Counted from the stretch's first letter, positions 49,901-62,332 are shown. The stretch is DNA of 64,000 nt from Nemopilema nomurai (GCA_003864495.1 ML133478.1:568498-632497), one strand, 5' to 3'. Notes: generated by a model not told the origin, from the letters alone. A program made the numbers and translations.

Positions 49901-52900
49901 CATACCCCCATTTTGTAAAGTTTCCTCAGCTTCCTTATCACATCTAAGCTCGTCTTCATCTCCTTGGCTTTTATTCTCGTCCGAGCCCCTACAATTTTGT
50001 TCGTTTTCCGGATTGTCTCTAATTTCATCTTGATCCATATTGCTCCCCCCAAGTTGATCATCTGCTTCCCCTGTCACTGGCACTTCCTCCTCTTTCACCG
50101 ACTCAGTATTACCGCCATGTACCTCCATAGTCCCATTGACCTCGTCAATTTCGTTTCCAATATCTTTCTGATCAGCCTGAACTTCACAGCTCGTTTCATT
50201 TGCACGTGGGATGGAGAAGTCTCCGTCAGAGTCGTTGCTAATATGCTCAGCTCCGTAACTGTATGCATGTTCTTTCTTCTCACTCGCCTCATCCACCAAG
50301 TCAAATACATCACTTTCGTATTCCTCGATATCTGAAATCGATTTCGAATACGTCATATCCGGAACACTCTCTTCGTCCGACTCAATCACTTGCTCATCAA
50401 CAACAATTTCATTCTCCGCCTCTTTGCCATCACCATCTTCTGCCTTACTCTCTTCAATCGAATCGCCCGCCTCACCAGCCTCCTGGGGCTGATCTTGGCT
50501 TTCTTCTGCTGGTGGGTTGCTGGGGGTTTTCGATGCATTACTCTTTATTGAAGATCGCGTTTCCCGACCAGTGGGTGTCTCCGTTTGCCCTGCAATGAAT
50601 AATACCACATAGGTTATTAGGATGCTAAAGGCAATGTGTTTACTAGCCACGTTATATTGTTTCCTCATCGCTTGCATCAGACCCAAGAAGTTATAGTTAT
50701 TTTGATGACAAAATATAGAGGATCTTATTTGTTATCACAGCTTGCTGATAGCGTACATAAATTTGAGCAAATTCTACTTTTAATCCTGCCATATTTCGTA
50801 GCAGGGCACTGCCGATTCACTTTAGACCTGGAGTAATTTGTGAAATATTGATTTTAAATAAGGAGTCTGCTTGAATTTGGATACTGCCAAAATAATGAGG
50901 CTAACGCATGTTGTGTTTAAGCCGAAGAATTAATTTTTATATTTTTAGTTTCTTGAGAAGGGTGGAGTTAACGACGATTGTCCAAAAATCTATTGCCACT
51001 CATGTAGATTTTTGGCAGCTTTTGGCGATTTCCCGACATTTGCGAACTTTGAAGAATGATTTTTTGGAAATTATGGTTCCACTGTTCTATGCAGTGGTAA
51101 AAAATTTTTTTAGCAGTGTGCGTGGTATAGCGGTCTCAGAAGGCAAGAAAAGCCATGTGAACCAATGATTTTCCAGATAAAGCTGGCAATATTGTATGAG
51201 TTTGGATTGTAGATGTCCTTCTTCATAAGTACAATCAATCAGTGTCAGTATAATCACGTGGGTTTAGGCTTATAGCCTTCAGCTGTAGTTGTAGAAACAT
51301 GGGACATTGTAGCCGCTCGCAAAGGCATAGACAATTTCAATTTCCTTTAAACTTGTACAGTCTCACGGTTTCACCTATCATGGCGCAAATATTGCAAAAA
51401 TAGCTTTAATTGGTCAATGTTGTGGTTTTTCCTATTCATCCAAGTAAATTGGCTTAATTTCGGATTCAAAACAGAATTTCCATGTTGTTGTCATCTACCA
51501 TTGAATTGTGGTCTCCATTCAGGGTACCTCAATTTCTGCGTTGGCTTTCTGCGCATTACCTACTCGGGTGGTTGCGTAAGCGAGGCTATAATATCTAAAT
51601 CGAGACATCCCTATTTCTGGCCATTGCGAATCAGGCATTTCTGTACTATCACCTCGGGTTGCTTTCACGTGCTTTCCAAATTGATTCTGGTAACAGTGCT
51701 TTTAAACTATATGTAGAATTACAATAAGCAACAACGAATTTACTCTTTTGCTTCTGCGTTGATGCTGCCTCTGTTGCATCTGATGTTTTTAATGACAATT
51801 TCACTTAAAGGAGTGATGTCTAAAGACCATTTATTCCAGGAAAATTTTATTTGTCTTTTGCTGAGGGAGACTTTTTGTTGAAAGCCTGTGCAAAGCTTTT
51901 TTCTGTGCAAAGCTTTTTTTCTGTGCAAAGCTTTTTTTCTGTGCAAATGCTATAAGGTCGTTGGAGAGTATTTGCTGCAAGTTTCTTGATCATTCAACAT
52001 GAGCATGGTTTGAACTACCACAACTTACCTATCGCAAATTCAAGTTGGATTTTCAATTATCCGCTCAATTATTCATCAAATTTCATCAATTGGCGTTTCA
52101 CAATTACATGAAGAAACTTCTAAATACACCATAGAGTCAGTAGATAAGCAAGCGTTCACAAATTGTATTTTTGAGATTTTAATTTGACCTTTGTGGGGAA
52201 GATCTGTTTGAGAGACGACCCTCTTTTGAAAATTTCATGCAATTTCTGCATATTATTTCATAACCTAAGCTGCCAATTGCGCCATGAATATGATAAGTTC
52301 TCTCTCTGAACATCAGCAAACGGTTTGTATCGTCGTACCTAGACGATGTTCTTCTGAATCGATCCAAAATAGCACTCCTAAACATAGATTGCTTTGATTG
52401 CCTTACCAGTGAATGTGAACGCATCGCTATCCTCGTTTTCATCCTCCTCCAGAGCGGAATAGTTGACTCCGTCGTCAGATTCCTTGTTGTCAATCTGACT
52501 CGCGATATCATCATCCTCACTGTCGCCGCCATCGTCCGATGGAATGATGTTGTCTAGCTCAAAATCGCTTTTGACAGACACGTCATCATCGCTGTCATCA
52601 CTGTCATCACTGTCATCGTCATCATCATCATAATCACCACCATCATTCCCCCTTTCTGCAAGCATCTCTGCTACATCAGACGGCAACGAACAGGCATCGT
52701 CCGACTCGTTCTCGGCATCTTTTGGCTCCTTCTTAGGCTTAGCCGGCTCATCTTCACTTCCCGTCTCAGACCTTTCTTCATTACTTGACTCTTCCATCAA
52801 GGCATCTTCTAAGCCACTACTCATCTCGTCAAGATCTTCATCGCTCATTTCATACCTAAGCCCAGAAGCATTTTATTAGGCTGTATCGTATAAACTGGCA

Positions 52901-53529
52901 GAGAAATATTAAGTAGATGAAGCAGCTTTTTTCTACATGACTAGATTTGATTTGATGAGGTGATTTACCATGAATGTTGTGCAATAATTTGATCCACAGG
53001 CAATTTTGTACTTATGTATATCTATCTATTGATATTGTTCAGTACTGGTATTACGTAACGGTTAGGTTAATAACATAATTTACACAATTTGTGTATCGAG
53101 AAGAGTAACCTCCTAGGTACGCCACGAGCAACATTGGCCTAGAATTGGGTTGAGAAAGGATATTATTTGTTGTTAAGATATTAGGGCGTCAACTCCGCTA
53201 GCTGGACATGTAACATGAATCATAAAGAAAGGAATTGAATTGGAAGAAATGTCTATGAAGCAATGTAATACAATTCGAATATTTGTTCCGCTACATAACT
53301 GCTTGAGCGATCCTTAGAGTCCATACCTTGCATTGTAAAGAAGTTTCATTTGTAATTCCATCGCTGCTTCTTCTTCATATTTGCTGTTTAAATCCGATTT
53401 GCCGCTCGGTGCTTGTTGGACTGATTTCTTTCTCTGCTTAACGTTTTCTTGCAATGCAGCAAATCTTTCTTTCTTCTGTAGCCTCTGACTGGCCGCCGCC
53501 AGATTAGCAGCCGCTCGAAATTTCAACAT
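46940..53529 (-). CDS. Acidic low-complexity protein A (1,222 aa, 4 exons), unknown family
   Basis: Exons in transcript order: 53529-53327, 52855-52407, 50589-47998, 47364-46940, all in phase. Residues 1-67 are an Ala/Lys-rich helix (MLKFRAAANLAAASQRLQ). Exon 2 is strongly acidic with a (DDS)n run. The 2.6 kb exon 3 alternates acidic tracts with basic helices: IEEYESDVFDLVDEASEKKE (about 303-322), KARKKGKRMLKKKERMEIF (about 490-535), a helical segment with ISMFMNEFLGNVHKEAARRK, LKTLPKADK…WV (about 813-835), and RFPTPESEPEPEPEPEEE (about 1035). The last exon has RSRFTDLSL, a 15 bp in-frame repeat (SVTN/RSDTN/RSDGN), and SPLRLPPIRLQRS. Like protein B it lacks recognisable enzymatic or membrane domains. 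More untranslated or coding exons upstream of 53,529 are possible. Confidence 0.75.
47140..47214 (-). repeat. In-frame 15 bp tandem repeat in the last exon of acidic protein A
   Basis: Five imperfect copies of a GGGTCAGTCACAAAT-like unit encode GSVTN, GSVTN, RSDTN, RSDGN and RSDAK. Being a multiple of three, the array can change length without breaking the frame. Confidence 0.8.
47938..47982. repeat. GATTGGTTGATTGAT short tandem repeat
   Basis: Imperfect tandem copies of TGATTGGTTGATTGA just downstream (transcript sense) of the exon 3 donor of acidic protein A, inside the intron. Confidence 0.6.
50590..52406 (-). other. Intron 2 of the acidic protein A gene
   Basis: 1.8 kb intron. Its 3' end (50,590-50,677) is open in frame with exon 3 and encodes a start codon plus a hydrophobic stretch, a possible alternative first exon. 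A 19 bp tandem repeat lies at 51,886-51,947. Nothing else recognised. Confidence 0.5.
51886..51947. repeat. 19 bp tandem repeat (CTGTGCAAAGCTTTTTTT)
   Basis: Three nearly identical copies plus a partial fourth, differing in the length of the T run. Intronic. Confidence 0.85.
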
Positions 53530-56464
53530 TGTGTCACTGGCTTTACTTCAAAACAAGTGAATTCTGTCAATGAAGCAAGTATCATCATTGGTGAAATAAT
53601 TCTTTTCTGCCATAACATTTTTACGAAACTTCGATATCTGCATTTCGGCAGACTGTGTCGAGGGAACATAGGAACACAGTTTCATTTTCGCATGGCTAGG
53701 AATTCCACGATTTGTATTTGATACTGGCCAGACTTCTAGTAGAATGATATTACTTCAATCTTGCCCTGGAAAGAGCTGAATTATTTTCTTCTCTTGATTT
53801 AGATCCAGACAAAGGAAATTCAACTTTTTTACATGCTCTGTTACGTCGGTGTTTAGTTCAAGTCATAAAGATATGAAAACTTATGTAGTATCTATTCTTG
53901 TTCTAATTTCTTTTCTTGCGTGACCATCATAAATTGTCCTATATTGTCTTAAAACTCCAGTTGTAAGAAATGAGTTTCGTTAAAATTCTCTTCAATAAAT
54001 TTATCAGTATGTTGCTTCGACTGCCAAGATGTCTTCTTACTCCACCACAATCTTCCTAGCACAGAGAGCATAGCCAGCGACTTAATCCGAAAGAGATGTT
54101 ATCAATGTTGGACCACTTGAAATGTGATGAGCTTGATTAGTCAAAGTAAATGCAGAGAACTTACCTTGCCAAGGACAACCATTGCCAAGCGCGGTTTTAG
54201 CTACACTACTATGTTGTCTCTAAGAAACATAAATAGACTAGATGTTGTTATGCTCCCTGCATCTATCAAATATAACATTTTGTTTAATGGTGTATTTACA
54301 AGTGACCAGGGGGTTTCGAGCGATAAATCAGTGGAGTGACTTGATGCCCGATTTGACAGCCCACTCAAAAGCCGCTGGACAGGTTCTGACATCAATTGGG
54401 TCTGTTTTCTTTTCATCCCGTGTCTTCACATTTTAAAGAAAATGTTAAAGTCAATGATTCTGTACTTCTCTAGAAATCACTCTCACCATAAAACACATTT
54501 CACGGAACGAAGCAAATAAATTTTTTTCCGTTGCTGTCAAAATGCCCTTCTTTGAAAGTTAGTTCGAAAATGGCGGCTATTTACAAAGTAGGCCTGTTGG
54601 GTAACAAGCATCACACCTTACCAGTTTATTGACAGTATTGATCCAGTTTTTCAACTTTTGGCATCCATCTTGAATCTTTCTCTTTGCTGCACTTGAAGTG
54701 TTTTTAAGGGCCTAGTGACTAACTCTATGGCTACGGCGGCAGGTAGGCCTCTAGCGCTGCCATACTGATTAAAGTAAATTCACTAATTAAAAGCCGATAT
54801 TACTTGGACGAACCCATTGCCAGTTTGAATACTGAATTATTCGTGCACAAATTTGTTTGACTGTTTGGCACGTTACTCCCCCGTCTTTGGTGAATTGCTC
54901 TATAAACCACTCTTATAAATACAGTAAATTGCTTGTTTCAGAATAATAATGAGCACCAGCTATTTATGTCACCACCAATTGCTGTAAGTTCATTTCTACT
55001 ACGTTCCACAAATTAATGAAAAATTCATCGTTGTGGTTTTTGGTGTTGAAAAAGCTTTGACACGTCATTTGATATTGTGTTGCAGCGTTTGTAAACACTG
55101 ATCAAAACCAACATTAATCAGATACTCCAAGCGGGAGTAAGCAGGTAAGTGCATGGGACTGGTTGAAGTAAACATTGATTGACAAGGAGAGACGTTTTAG
55201 TGGAAATTGTACAAGGCTACATTTGTAACCTGGCCATCTGCAATTCTGTAAACGTCTAAGGAGTGCAATTGTCTGATACCGTGGAAATCACTCGGGTACT
55301 GTGCCAACGCTAATGACCCCCTATGAAACTTATATCTATTTAGCTTCTAGAAAAGATTCTAATTGAGCTTCTGAAATTCAGCTTCTTTCCTTAAAAAAGT
55401 CAGCTAAATTTTGTGTAATCACTGTTATACTATTTGCATGAACATTATTTTGTATTTCCCAATATTTTTGTTGCAGCTTCGGAACATCAGGAGAGAAATG
55501 TGTTCTCCATAATGTTTTTACGGCAAGATTTTTACGGCTTGAACATGATAATAATGGGAAGCTCGATTTTTAACTGAACTGAACTAAACTTTAATTAGAT
55601 CCCTCACTTATTAAGTTAATTTTTAATATTTTTGGCTCTAAAAAACTATGAGAAAACTATAAAATGCACCTAATGACATATTAATGACATCTAGACTTGA
55701 TACAAGATGGTATTGACATGGCTTACTGATGACCATTCTTGCTATAAAATTCGTTTATTTCACTGTGTCAAATTGATTTGAAGAAAAAATCGGGACTTGA
55801 GTTCGATTAGCATTTTGAGTGAAGGAACGTTTTTACGGAAGCTAGCTTGGTGGCAAGGATGCGTCGATTTTCGACACTCCAAGTGTAGTGCATGTTGCCT
55901 CCCCCCTCATCTCTCGATAACCATGACCATCTCTGAGTTTACATGAAAGACAAGTTAACCCAAAAACCAAAGAATAGTGAAGATTAGTGGAATTCTGCTT
56001 TTTGAGGTAATTAAGACAAGTAGTAGGGCCACGAAGGGGCTCGAGTCAGAGTGCATGTTATTGTGCCCCCAAAGTTAGTATGCAACAATGGCCCTGATGT
56101 TTTCATTACAATCTATAAGCCAAATAGTGGAGAATGTCCGAGTGTTGTTACTTAAATTAACCTATGTAGAATCGGGCTAGAAAAAAGAATTTTCTTCAGG
56201 TGGGAAAAATCTGAAATCTCAAGTAATTGCTTGACGTAAATCAATACAAGATTTGGAGTCAACACTCGAGTTCTCTCCTCAACAGACAGAAGACAGACAC
56301 TATTTACTTGTCCTAACTTTGTTCCTTTATAAATGCAATGTATCTGTAGATAGTCTGATTAATTCTGATTAAGTTTAGAAATGAAAGTTTGTCATACTCA
56401 CATGACTCACTCTGGGAATTTCTTCATTTCCTCGCAGACGAGGCTGCAAAATGCAAACTACAAG
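53530..56464. other. Divergent intergenic region between acidic protein A and GET1
   Basis: 2.9 kb. Holds the promoters of both divergent genes. A YY1-like AAAATGGCGGC lies at 54,567-54,577. Small ORFs near 54,124-54,436 on both strands show no recognisable domain. Nothing else identified. Confidence 0.5.
54567..54577 (+). promoter_or_regulatory. YY1-like site
   Basis: AAAATGGCGGC matches the YY1 consensus AAnATGGCGGC. It lies about 1 kb upstream of the acidic protein A start codon and could mark its promoter. The short frame opened by this ATG (MAAIYK) ends at once, so it is not read as a gene start. Confidence 0.35.
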
Positions 56465-56472
56465 ATGGCGGC
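56461..56472 (+). promoter_or_regulatory. TISU / YY1 element at the GET1 start codon
   Basis: CAAGATGGCGGC is an exact match to the TISU consensus SAASATGGCGGC and contains the GET1 ATG at 56465. TISU elements act both as a YY1-dependent promoter element and as a scanning-free translation start on mRNAs with very short 5' UTRs, and are common in housekeeping genes. Confidence 0.75.
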
Positions 56473-59400
56473 ACTATTCATAACTGGCCTTACAATATGT
56501 TTTGAGCTGTTGATCGCATTCTGGAACACACTATCACGAGTTGTATGTATATCTGTTTAAAATATACACTTAACTTTCTTCTGGAATCCTTGAAATAGTT
56601 TTTTGTCAGCTCGGAAGGGAAAGCAAAGTCTTTTGATATACCTCTAAAGCAAAGCTTTTAAAACTTGATGAAGATCTCGTTATAAAACATTTGGCCTTTT
56701 CTGAAGATCTGGTAGCCGCTCATGATCTCAAAAAGCTCCACTATGATAAACCAAAAGAAGTGGAATTTTTTAATTTCATTTCATTTCACTTGTTTAAGGA
56801 GGGTAGCCCTTCAGCATAGCTGATTTTCAAGGGACCCTCCATAAGCGCCTTCACATACATACCTGCTATAAATGACTAATTTAAAACGGTATCTCTCCCC
56901 TTTCTGAAAATTTCTATATCATCCTTAAGCAAGAAAGTTAAAAAATTATCAAATTTTTATATATCTTGATTGCAGACTCATTTGCAAGTCTTGATCATTT
57001 CGAAATATCTTAAGTTTGTGTTTTATTAGCATTTCCACATATCTAGTGGAAAATGTTATATACTCACTCAGGGGATCAGTTTTTTATTGTAGTACTTGGG
57101 AAGGGAGTTTCATCTTTCTTAAAACATAAGGAAGGAAGCTTATTCATTCAAAATGATTTTAGGACAGAAGAAGAGAAAGTCTCAAATTTTTTTTTAGAAG
57201 ACTTCATAGGCTTTTACTATAAATATGTAACTGGAGGTCCAACTGAGGACCAGTTTGAAATTTCAGTGTACTTTGGAAATGGGCAAAACAACTTTTTGAC
57301 CAACCCTCAACAGGATCAAAGTGCCAAAGTTCTTTCCTTGCCTAGCATACATAATATTCTACCTTTTCTCAAGTGTTTTTCTTGAAAATGTTTGTCTTTC
57401 TCATCTAGCAAAGAATCATAGAGAGTGTAGAAAGATAACCGACCTGAGGGAGACTCCAACTCACAACCCCTGATATTTCTATTACACTTTCTCTTCCTCA
57501 ATCCTATTTAGTGTTGGGGCTGTGAAGGCCTTCCTCGTGTGGGCAATCTTCTCCACATTACGATGGAGCTGTGATGGCTCTCCTGTGCAATCGGTAAAAG
57601 AGAGTCAGTGCAGACAAATGGCTTGACCTCGAGTGCCACCGATTTCATGCTTTTCCTCTTTATATCAGTCATTCCTTGCACAACTGGGTCAGAAGAAGAA
57701 AATGTTTTCTTCTCATATTCAAACTAATTACCAGTGTTTCTATGAATTTTTTCTGACTTTCACACTCTATAGTGACTAAACTCTTTTAAAACTACCCTTT
57801 CTTGAAAGAAAGGATACAGTCTTGTCATGATTTAGCCTGTGGCCCACTGTACAAATGCAAAACAGTAAAGTATTCTTCTAATTCACCTTTTCTGAATTTG
57901 GTTGAAATATCTAGTACTTCCATAATGCCAATAAAAGTATTTTTGTGAATTACTTCTTTTTAGTTCATCCGTGATAGAGATGGCAAGAGGCTGAAACTTC
58001 AGGAGCTCAAGAAATCCTCAAATTGTCTTCGTGATGAGCTTCAGGGTCTTAGTCCTATGGTAATTTATTTTCAAGCACTCATTGATAGCTTGCAGTTGGA
58101 ATCTTTGTTTTTAAAATTTTGTGGTTGCCAATTCTCCTCCAAAGACAAGTAGTATGAGCTTGATGAACTAACTCATGGGTATCTTAACATTTTAGAAGTT
58201 TGGCATTTAAGGGAATGGTGTGTTCTGTTTAATTTGGTAAACTAAAGGAAACATCACCAAATTATGATAAAGAAATGTCACCAAATTTTGACTCTAGATC
58301 GCTAAATTATTTGGAATTCTTTTGTAGAATGAATTTGCCAGGTTTGCGAGGGTTCAAAGGAAATTGAACAAGGCGAGATCTGACATTTCAAGTTTAGGTA
58401 ACAGTTATTTTTTGAGTAATTTCTGGTTCCAATAACATTTTTAAAGTGAAGGAAATTTGCAGCTAGAAAATTCACATTGAGTTTTTTTAACTTAAGCAGA
58501 TAATAGATTTTCATTATGACTCTCTCATACAGCAAGCACAACCTTTTGTATGAATACTACTTTTTACCAACAACAGAGAAGGTTTTGGTTCAAGTTGTTC
58601 AATTAAATAATTTTATTTCTATTTTAATTTGCTATGTTTTGGTGTAAAAATCAAGCATTGTTCTTGGCTGGCATTCCCTTAGAATGAACACAACATACAG
58701 TCTCTGGAAAACTGTTTTGTCAGTAAATCATAAAGAATTATGCCTTAATTTATGAATTTATTTAATATTTTCATAATGCAAAATGTGTCAGACTCTATGA
58801 ACTTATCAATTTTAGGGGATTTTACACAAAAGATTAGGCTATTGGTTTGGTTGTAACATAAGTCATCCCAGTTGTTTCCGCCATAAGCCATAGGTTGAAG
58901 ATAGATATTGAAGGTAATTAGAATAAGAGTCTATCTTAATCACTTATAGGGTAAGAATATAAATGAAGGGGTTTTTGTGGGCTCATATGGGTGACATCCT
59001 ATGTAGATGATCTTTTAAGTTGTTTCCGCAATCAATCTACAACAAGTTTTGTAATGCTTTGTAATGACTTAAAAATATGGGCAAGGAGGTTGCTGGCCTT
59101 TCGGCAGACCAGCTATCCAGCAGTAACGTTGTACTGTGAAAAAATTATGAGCAAATAAATGAGAAAATAAATTGTACAAGTAGGTTTACTAATAAGCAAA
59201 TACATAAGAATATGTCTTAAGGTTACGGTAAACGTTTTCTGGACGAAAACATCCATTTTTCGATTACTTCACATTCTGATAGCCGATAAATAAGGTACAT
59301 AATGATACCATGTTTGAAGCTAGTTTTGAAAATTGAGAAAACCCCGTATAAACGAAGGTTTCCCTAATTTTCTTATCAAAGTTTCTAGCAGCGGTTTTCA

Positions 59401-61887
59401 AATCCCTCGACCTGTTAAGCCGATTATCCTTGTTCTGCTTCCTGTGGTTTGTGTAAGAGTATGGCACATCTATGGGTTGTTGTGCTCATTTAAAGACGCT
59501 AATTGATCTTAAAGCCTAAACTACTTTACCCGGATTACATTGTTGGTAATAGGTTCCCGATGTGTATCATCGCAAGTGCGATCAGTAAAGTCCCGTTTTC
59601 TCCGGTCTCGAAATTCCTCTACATACAGGTACGAAAAAGCTATTTTGTACCCAAGGAACCAATCGAATGGCTCGAAAATTTGCACACGGCCAGGGCAGAT
59701 TTTGGGCAACTAAAGTATGTCTCAAAATATTTTTATTTGCTTTGGTCCGTCTTTTATACCCAAATACAGCTGCGGGAGGGTGGAAAAATTGTTTGCCAAT
59801 TTTCGACATGGTATAGTTTCAAGAAGAGGAGGAATTTAAAAAATTTGAAACACACTTTGGTAGCTTAGGATCTGCACTTCCTGCTGGTATAAGTCAGATT
59901 TTGTTACCTCAAACGCAAGGGTACAAAATAGCTTTTGAAGGTGGTACACTTATTGAGCAATAAATTCGCATGGAAAATAACATTTAACATTATTTGCCAA
60001 TAATTTTTATCTGGCTAGATACGCCATAATCTTGTGCATCGAATGATATATAGTTTACCCAGATTCCTTGAACAGTTTGGCCTTTAGGAAGGAAAAACCA
60101 ATTTTCGTGTTGAAAACGTTTACCGTAACCTTAAGAGAACATAGCCTGTAGTATGAGATAATTGATTCATTTCTTTGTATTTTTTCTTTGCTTGAGATAA
60201 AGATATTGTAACACGTTTTGTCAAAATCATCTGCAAAGTTGTCAAAACGAAGTATTGCTTTAAGCCGATTAAGTCAGAGTGATTACAAGCGAAACGCCTT
60301 TCTTAAGTTTGTAGGTAGACAATTTCTTCGTGCGCGGTTTCTTTTAATTGTTTCCGAGTTAGCAAGGAAAATTCAATCTATATTGATAATTCAGGGAAAA
60401 GCAAACAGTTCTCTTCTATATTACATCCCAAGAGTCGTTGTGGACACCTGTGATTTTTCCCAGTGAGTAATGGATTTGTGACGAAGGATCATCTCTACAG
60501 ATTTAAAAGCATGCATTTTTCTTTGTAACAAAATAGCGGTTTTGATAATATATGCTGTTTATAATTGTATAAACACCACTTTGAGTTTATTTTGCCCGAG
60601 GTCATGTAGGCCCTTTATTTCAGGCCATGGTTGTCATCACGTTCAAGATCGTTGTGCGGCAAACATATTCGTACGTCACTTCGAAGGCCAGCCCTTGCAT
60701 GAACTCAGTGATCATTACCAGCATATACGCACCTCTTATGGAATTTCCGTTGTGGCAACCCTGATTACCTTGGTCAACTGATCATTTACTTTTTGTCTTT
60801 TAGAGAAATATATTCATTTAGAGAATGCGAAGATGATTTATCCTTGGAAGATTTTTATTTACTTCGCGTATGTAAGTATATAAATATTTTCTAACCCTCC
60901 AGTACGATGAAAAGCCCCCCTATGTACACCTTTCCTAGCATCCATCGGGCACTCTATAACAGGCGTCAAACAGCAGCATTCGTTTATGTATCTTTTAAAT
61001 GTCTTTTTGGTATTTTTTTGTATACCTGGCGTTCTCTTATCTGCCCATGCTGAAGCTTTTTTCGTTGGGATCGTTGTTGTGGGGGAGCCTTAGAGTGAAG
61101 ATGTTTTCGAGAACGAAAGGTCGATTTGAGATTTTACAATTACTCTTTGTAGTATTCTTTATACTATACTTCGTTGAGTTTTCATTTCACTTAAAATCAT
61201 AGGCTTTGTTTGGGGTTGTCATACTGCTGCTCTACAGAAACGTTCCCTGTATCCTGATACCGAAGCAATGGATTTTTCCTCTTGGATCATTCTTATCTTT
61301 TCCTCTTATGTTACCAGGTACGTTGTTACGGATGCTATTTTCTTAAGAATATGGGCATTTAATTAAAGAAACGTAATGTGTTTGTAAATTTTGAAGAAAG
61401 GTTTAATGGGCCTGCTAAATTCGACAATACAGGCAACCAGTTTATCAATCAGTCAATCAATTAATCAAACAAGCAAACAAATAAATAGTCAATAGAGAGT
61501 TTTTTAAAAGTATAGAGTAAGAACTTCCTTCAAGGTTTGCACTTTTATATTTAGTATTAATGTTATCAAAAATGAAAAACTGATCTTGTCAAAACAAAGG
61601 AATTTGTCTTCTCTTCTTGGTCCTAGCAAAAAACTGGATTTAGTAATTTTCAACATTTGTCATTATTAATTCATGGCAGCTGAAAGATGTTCAACCGGCC
61701 CCTAAGAATAACATTTGGTGCTGACCTTTCGTCAGTAGTCATAACCTTTGACCTTTTGTTACGTCTCTGGGGTAGTTTGGTACTTACTTCGTATGCTCTG
61801 TGCTTCCTAGGTGTCGTAAGTGTTCCTGTTTGGCTGCTCATTTGCCGAAATGTGTCACGAACTATTCTGTCCATGGTAGGCAAGTAA
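56465..61887 (+). CDS. GET1: GET1/WRB, guided entry of tail-anchored proteins factor 1 (6 exons)
   Basis: Subunit of the ER membrane receptor and insertase that, with CAMLG, accepts tail-anchored proteins from GET3/TRC40. Exons: 56465-56542, 57964-58059, 58328-58397, 60804-60871, 61203-61317, 61811-61887, all in phase. The product is 167 residues; human WRB is 174. TM1 is in residues 2-22 (LFITGLTICFELLIAFW). A cytosolic coiled coil follows (about 27-90) with the conserved NEFARFARVQRKLNK at residue 59, matching MDEFARYARLERKINK of WRB. TM2 is about 95-114 (WKIFIYFAYALFGVVILLLY), then VPCILIPKQWIFPLG, and TM3 about 143-162 (GVVSVPVWLLICRNV). The first exon is short and begins in a TISU element. 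Intron 3 contains a transposon-like element. Product call secure. Confidence 0.92.
59217..60134. mobile_element. piggyBac-like non-autonomous DNA element with TTAA target duplication
   Basis: Perfect 19 bp terminal inverted repeats, GGTTACGGTAAACGTTTTC at 59221-59239 and its reverse complement at 60112-60130. After a 3-base mismatch the similarity continues through ACGAAAA. Both ends are flanked by TTAA (59217-59220 and 60131-60134), the insertion site typical of piggyBac-type transposons. The body is 910 bp and encodes no transposase. The 121-codon ORF at 59503-59868 has no recognisable domain. The terminal bases GG differ from the usual CCY of piggyBac, so the superfamily is tentative. It sits in GET1 intron 3. 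Confidence 0.75.
61444..61490. repeat. ATCA/AACA tetranucleotide repeat
   Basis: Imperfect ATCAGTCAATCAATTAATCAAACAAGCAA-type tract in the last GET1 intron. Confidence 0.6.
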
Positions 61888-61928
61888 AACACGGAGAAAT
61901 AAAATGCGGTCCCTTGCAATGCGGTCAA

Positions 61929-62035
61929 ATTCAAAGGAAGATTAATACTGTTCATGTTATTGTCAAATGGAAGATCTATGCAGTTCATGTGAAATTCAAG
62001 TGGAAGATCAGGACTGTTCGTCTCAAATTTAAGAA
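61929..62035. repeat. About 33 bp minisatellite, three diverged copies
   Basis: Three units share a TCAAxxGGAAGATxxxxxCTGTTCATGT pattern, directly downstream of the GET1 stop in the presumed 3' UTR. Confidence 0.6.
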
Positions 62036-62332
62036 AAGGATCAAAACATTCGGCGATTTTTCGATGTCCAATTGCTGATGGCTCACTTGCATGACGTCAT
62101 CATTTTTTTATTACCAGACCCTCCCAGAGAAGACGCCATTCACAACATCACTTTGTGTATTTAGCAATTGAAAAATATTGTATTTCAAAAAAGTCCTTGC
62201 TTGCATGTCCCTTTCTTAGAAGATAGGTTCGTGTTATCGTCATAGATCTGGTAGCGAAAAAAATTATTTCTACAATTACACCATCTTTAGTCCCTGCACC
62301 TTTTCAAAGTCGAAATCGACTATCTATTCTGT

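Noticed and set aside
57053..57385. 110-codon plus-strand ORF in GET1 intron 1
   Set aside because: No domain, no link in phase to GET1, and AT-rich composition like the surrounding intron. Possibly an old repeat.
59503..59868. 121-codon ORF inside the TTAA-flanked element
   Set aside because: Too short for a transposase, with no DDE-type motif visible.
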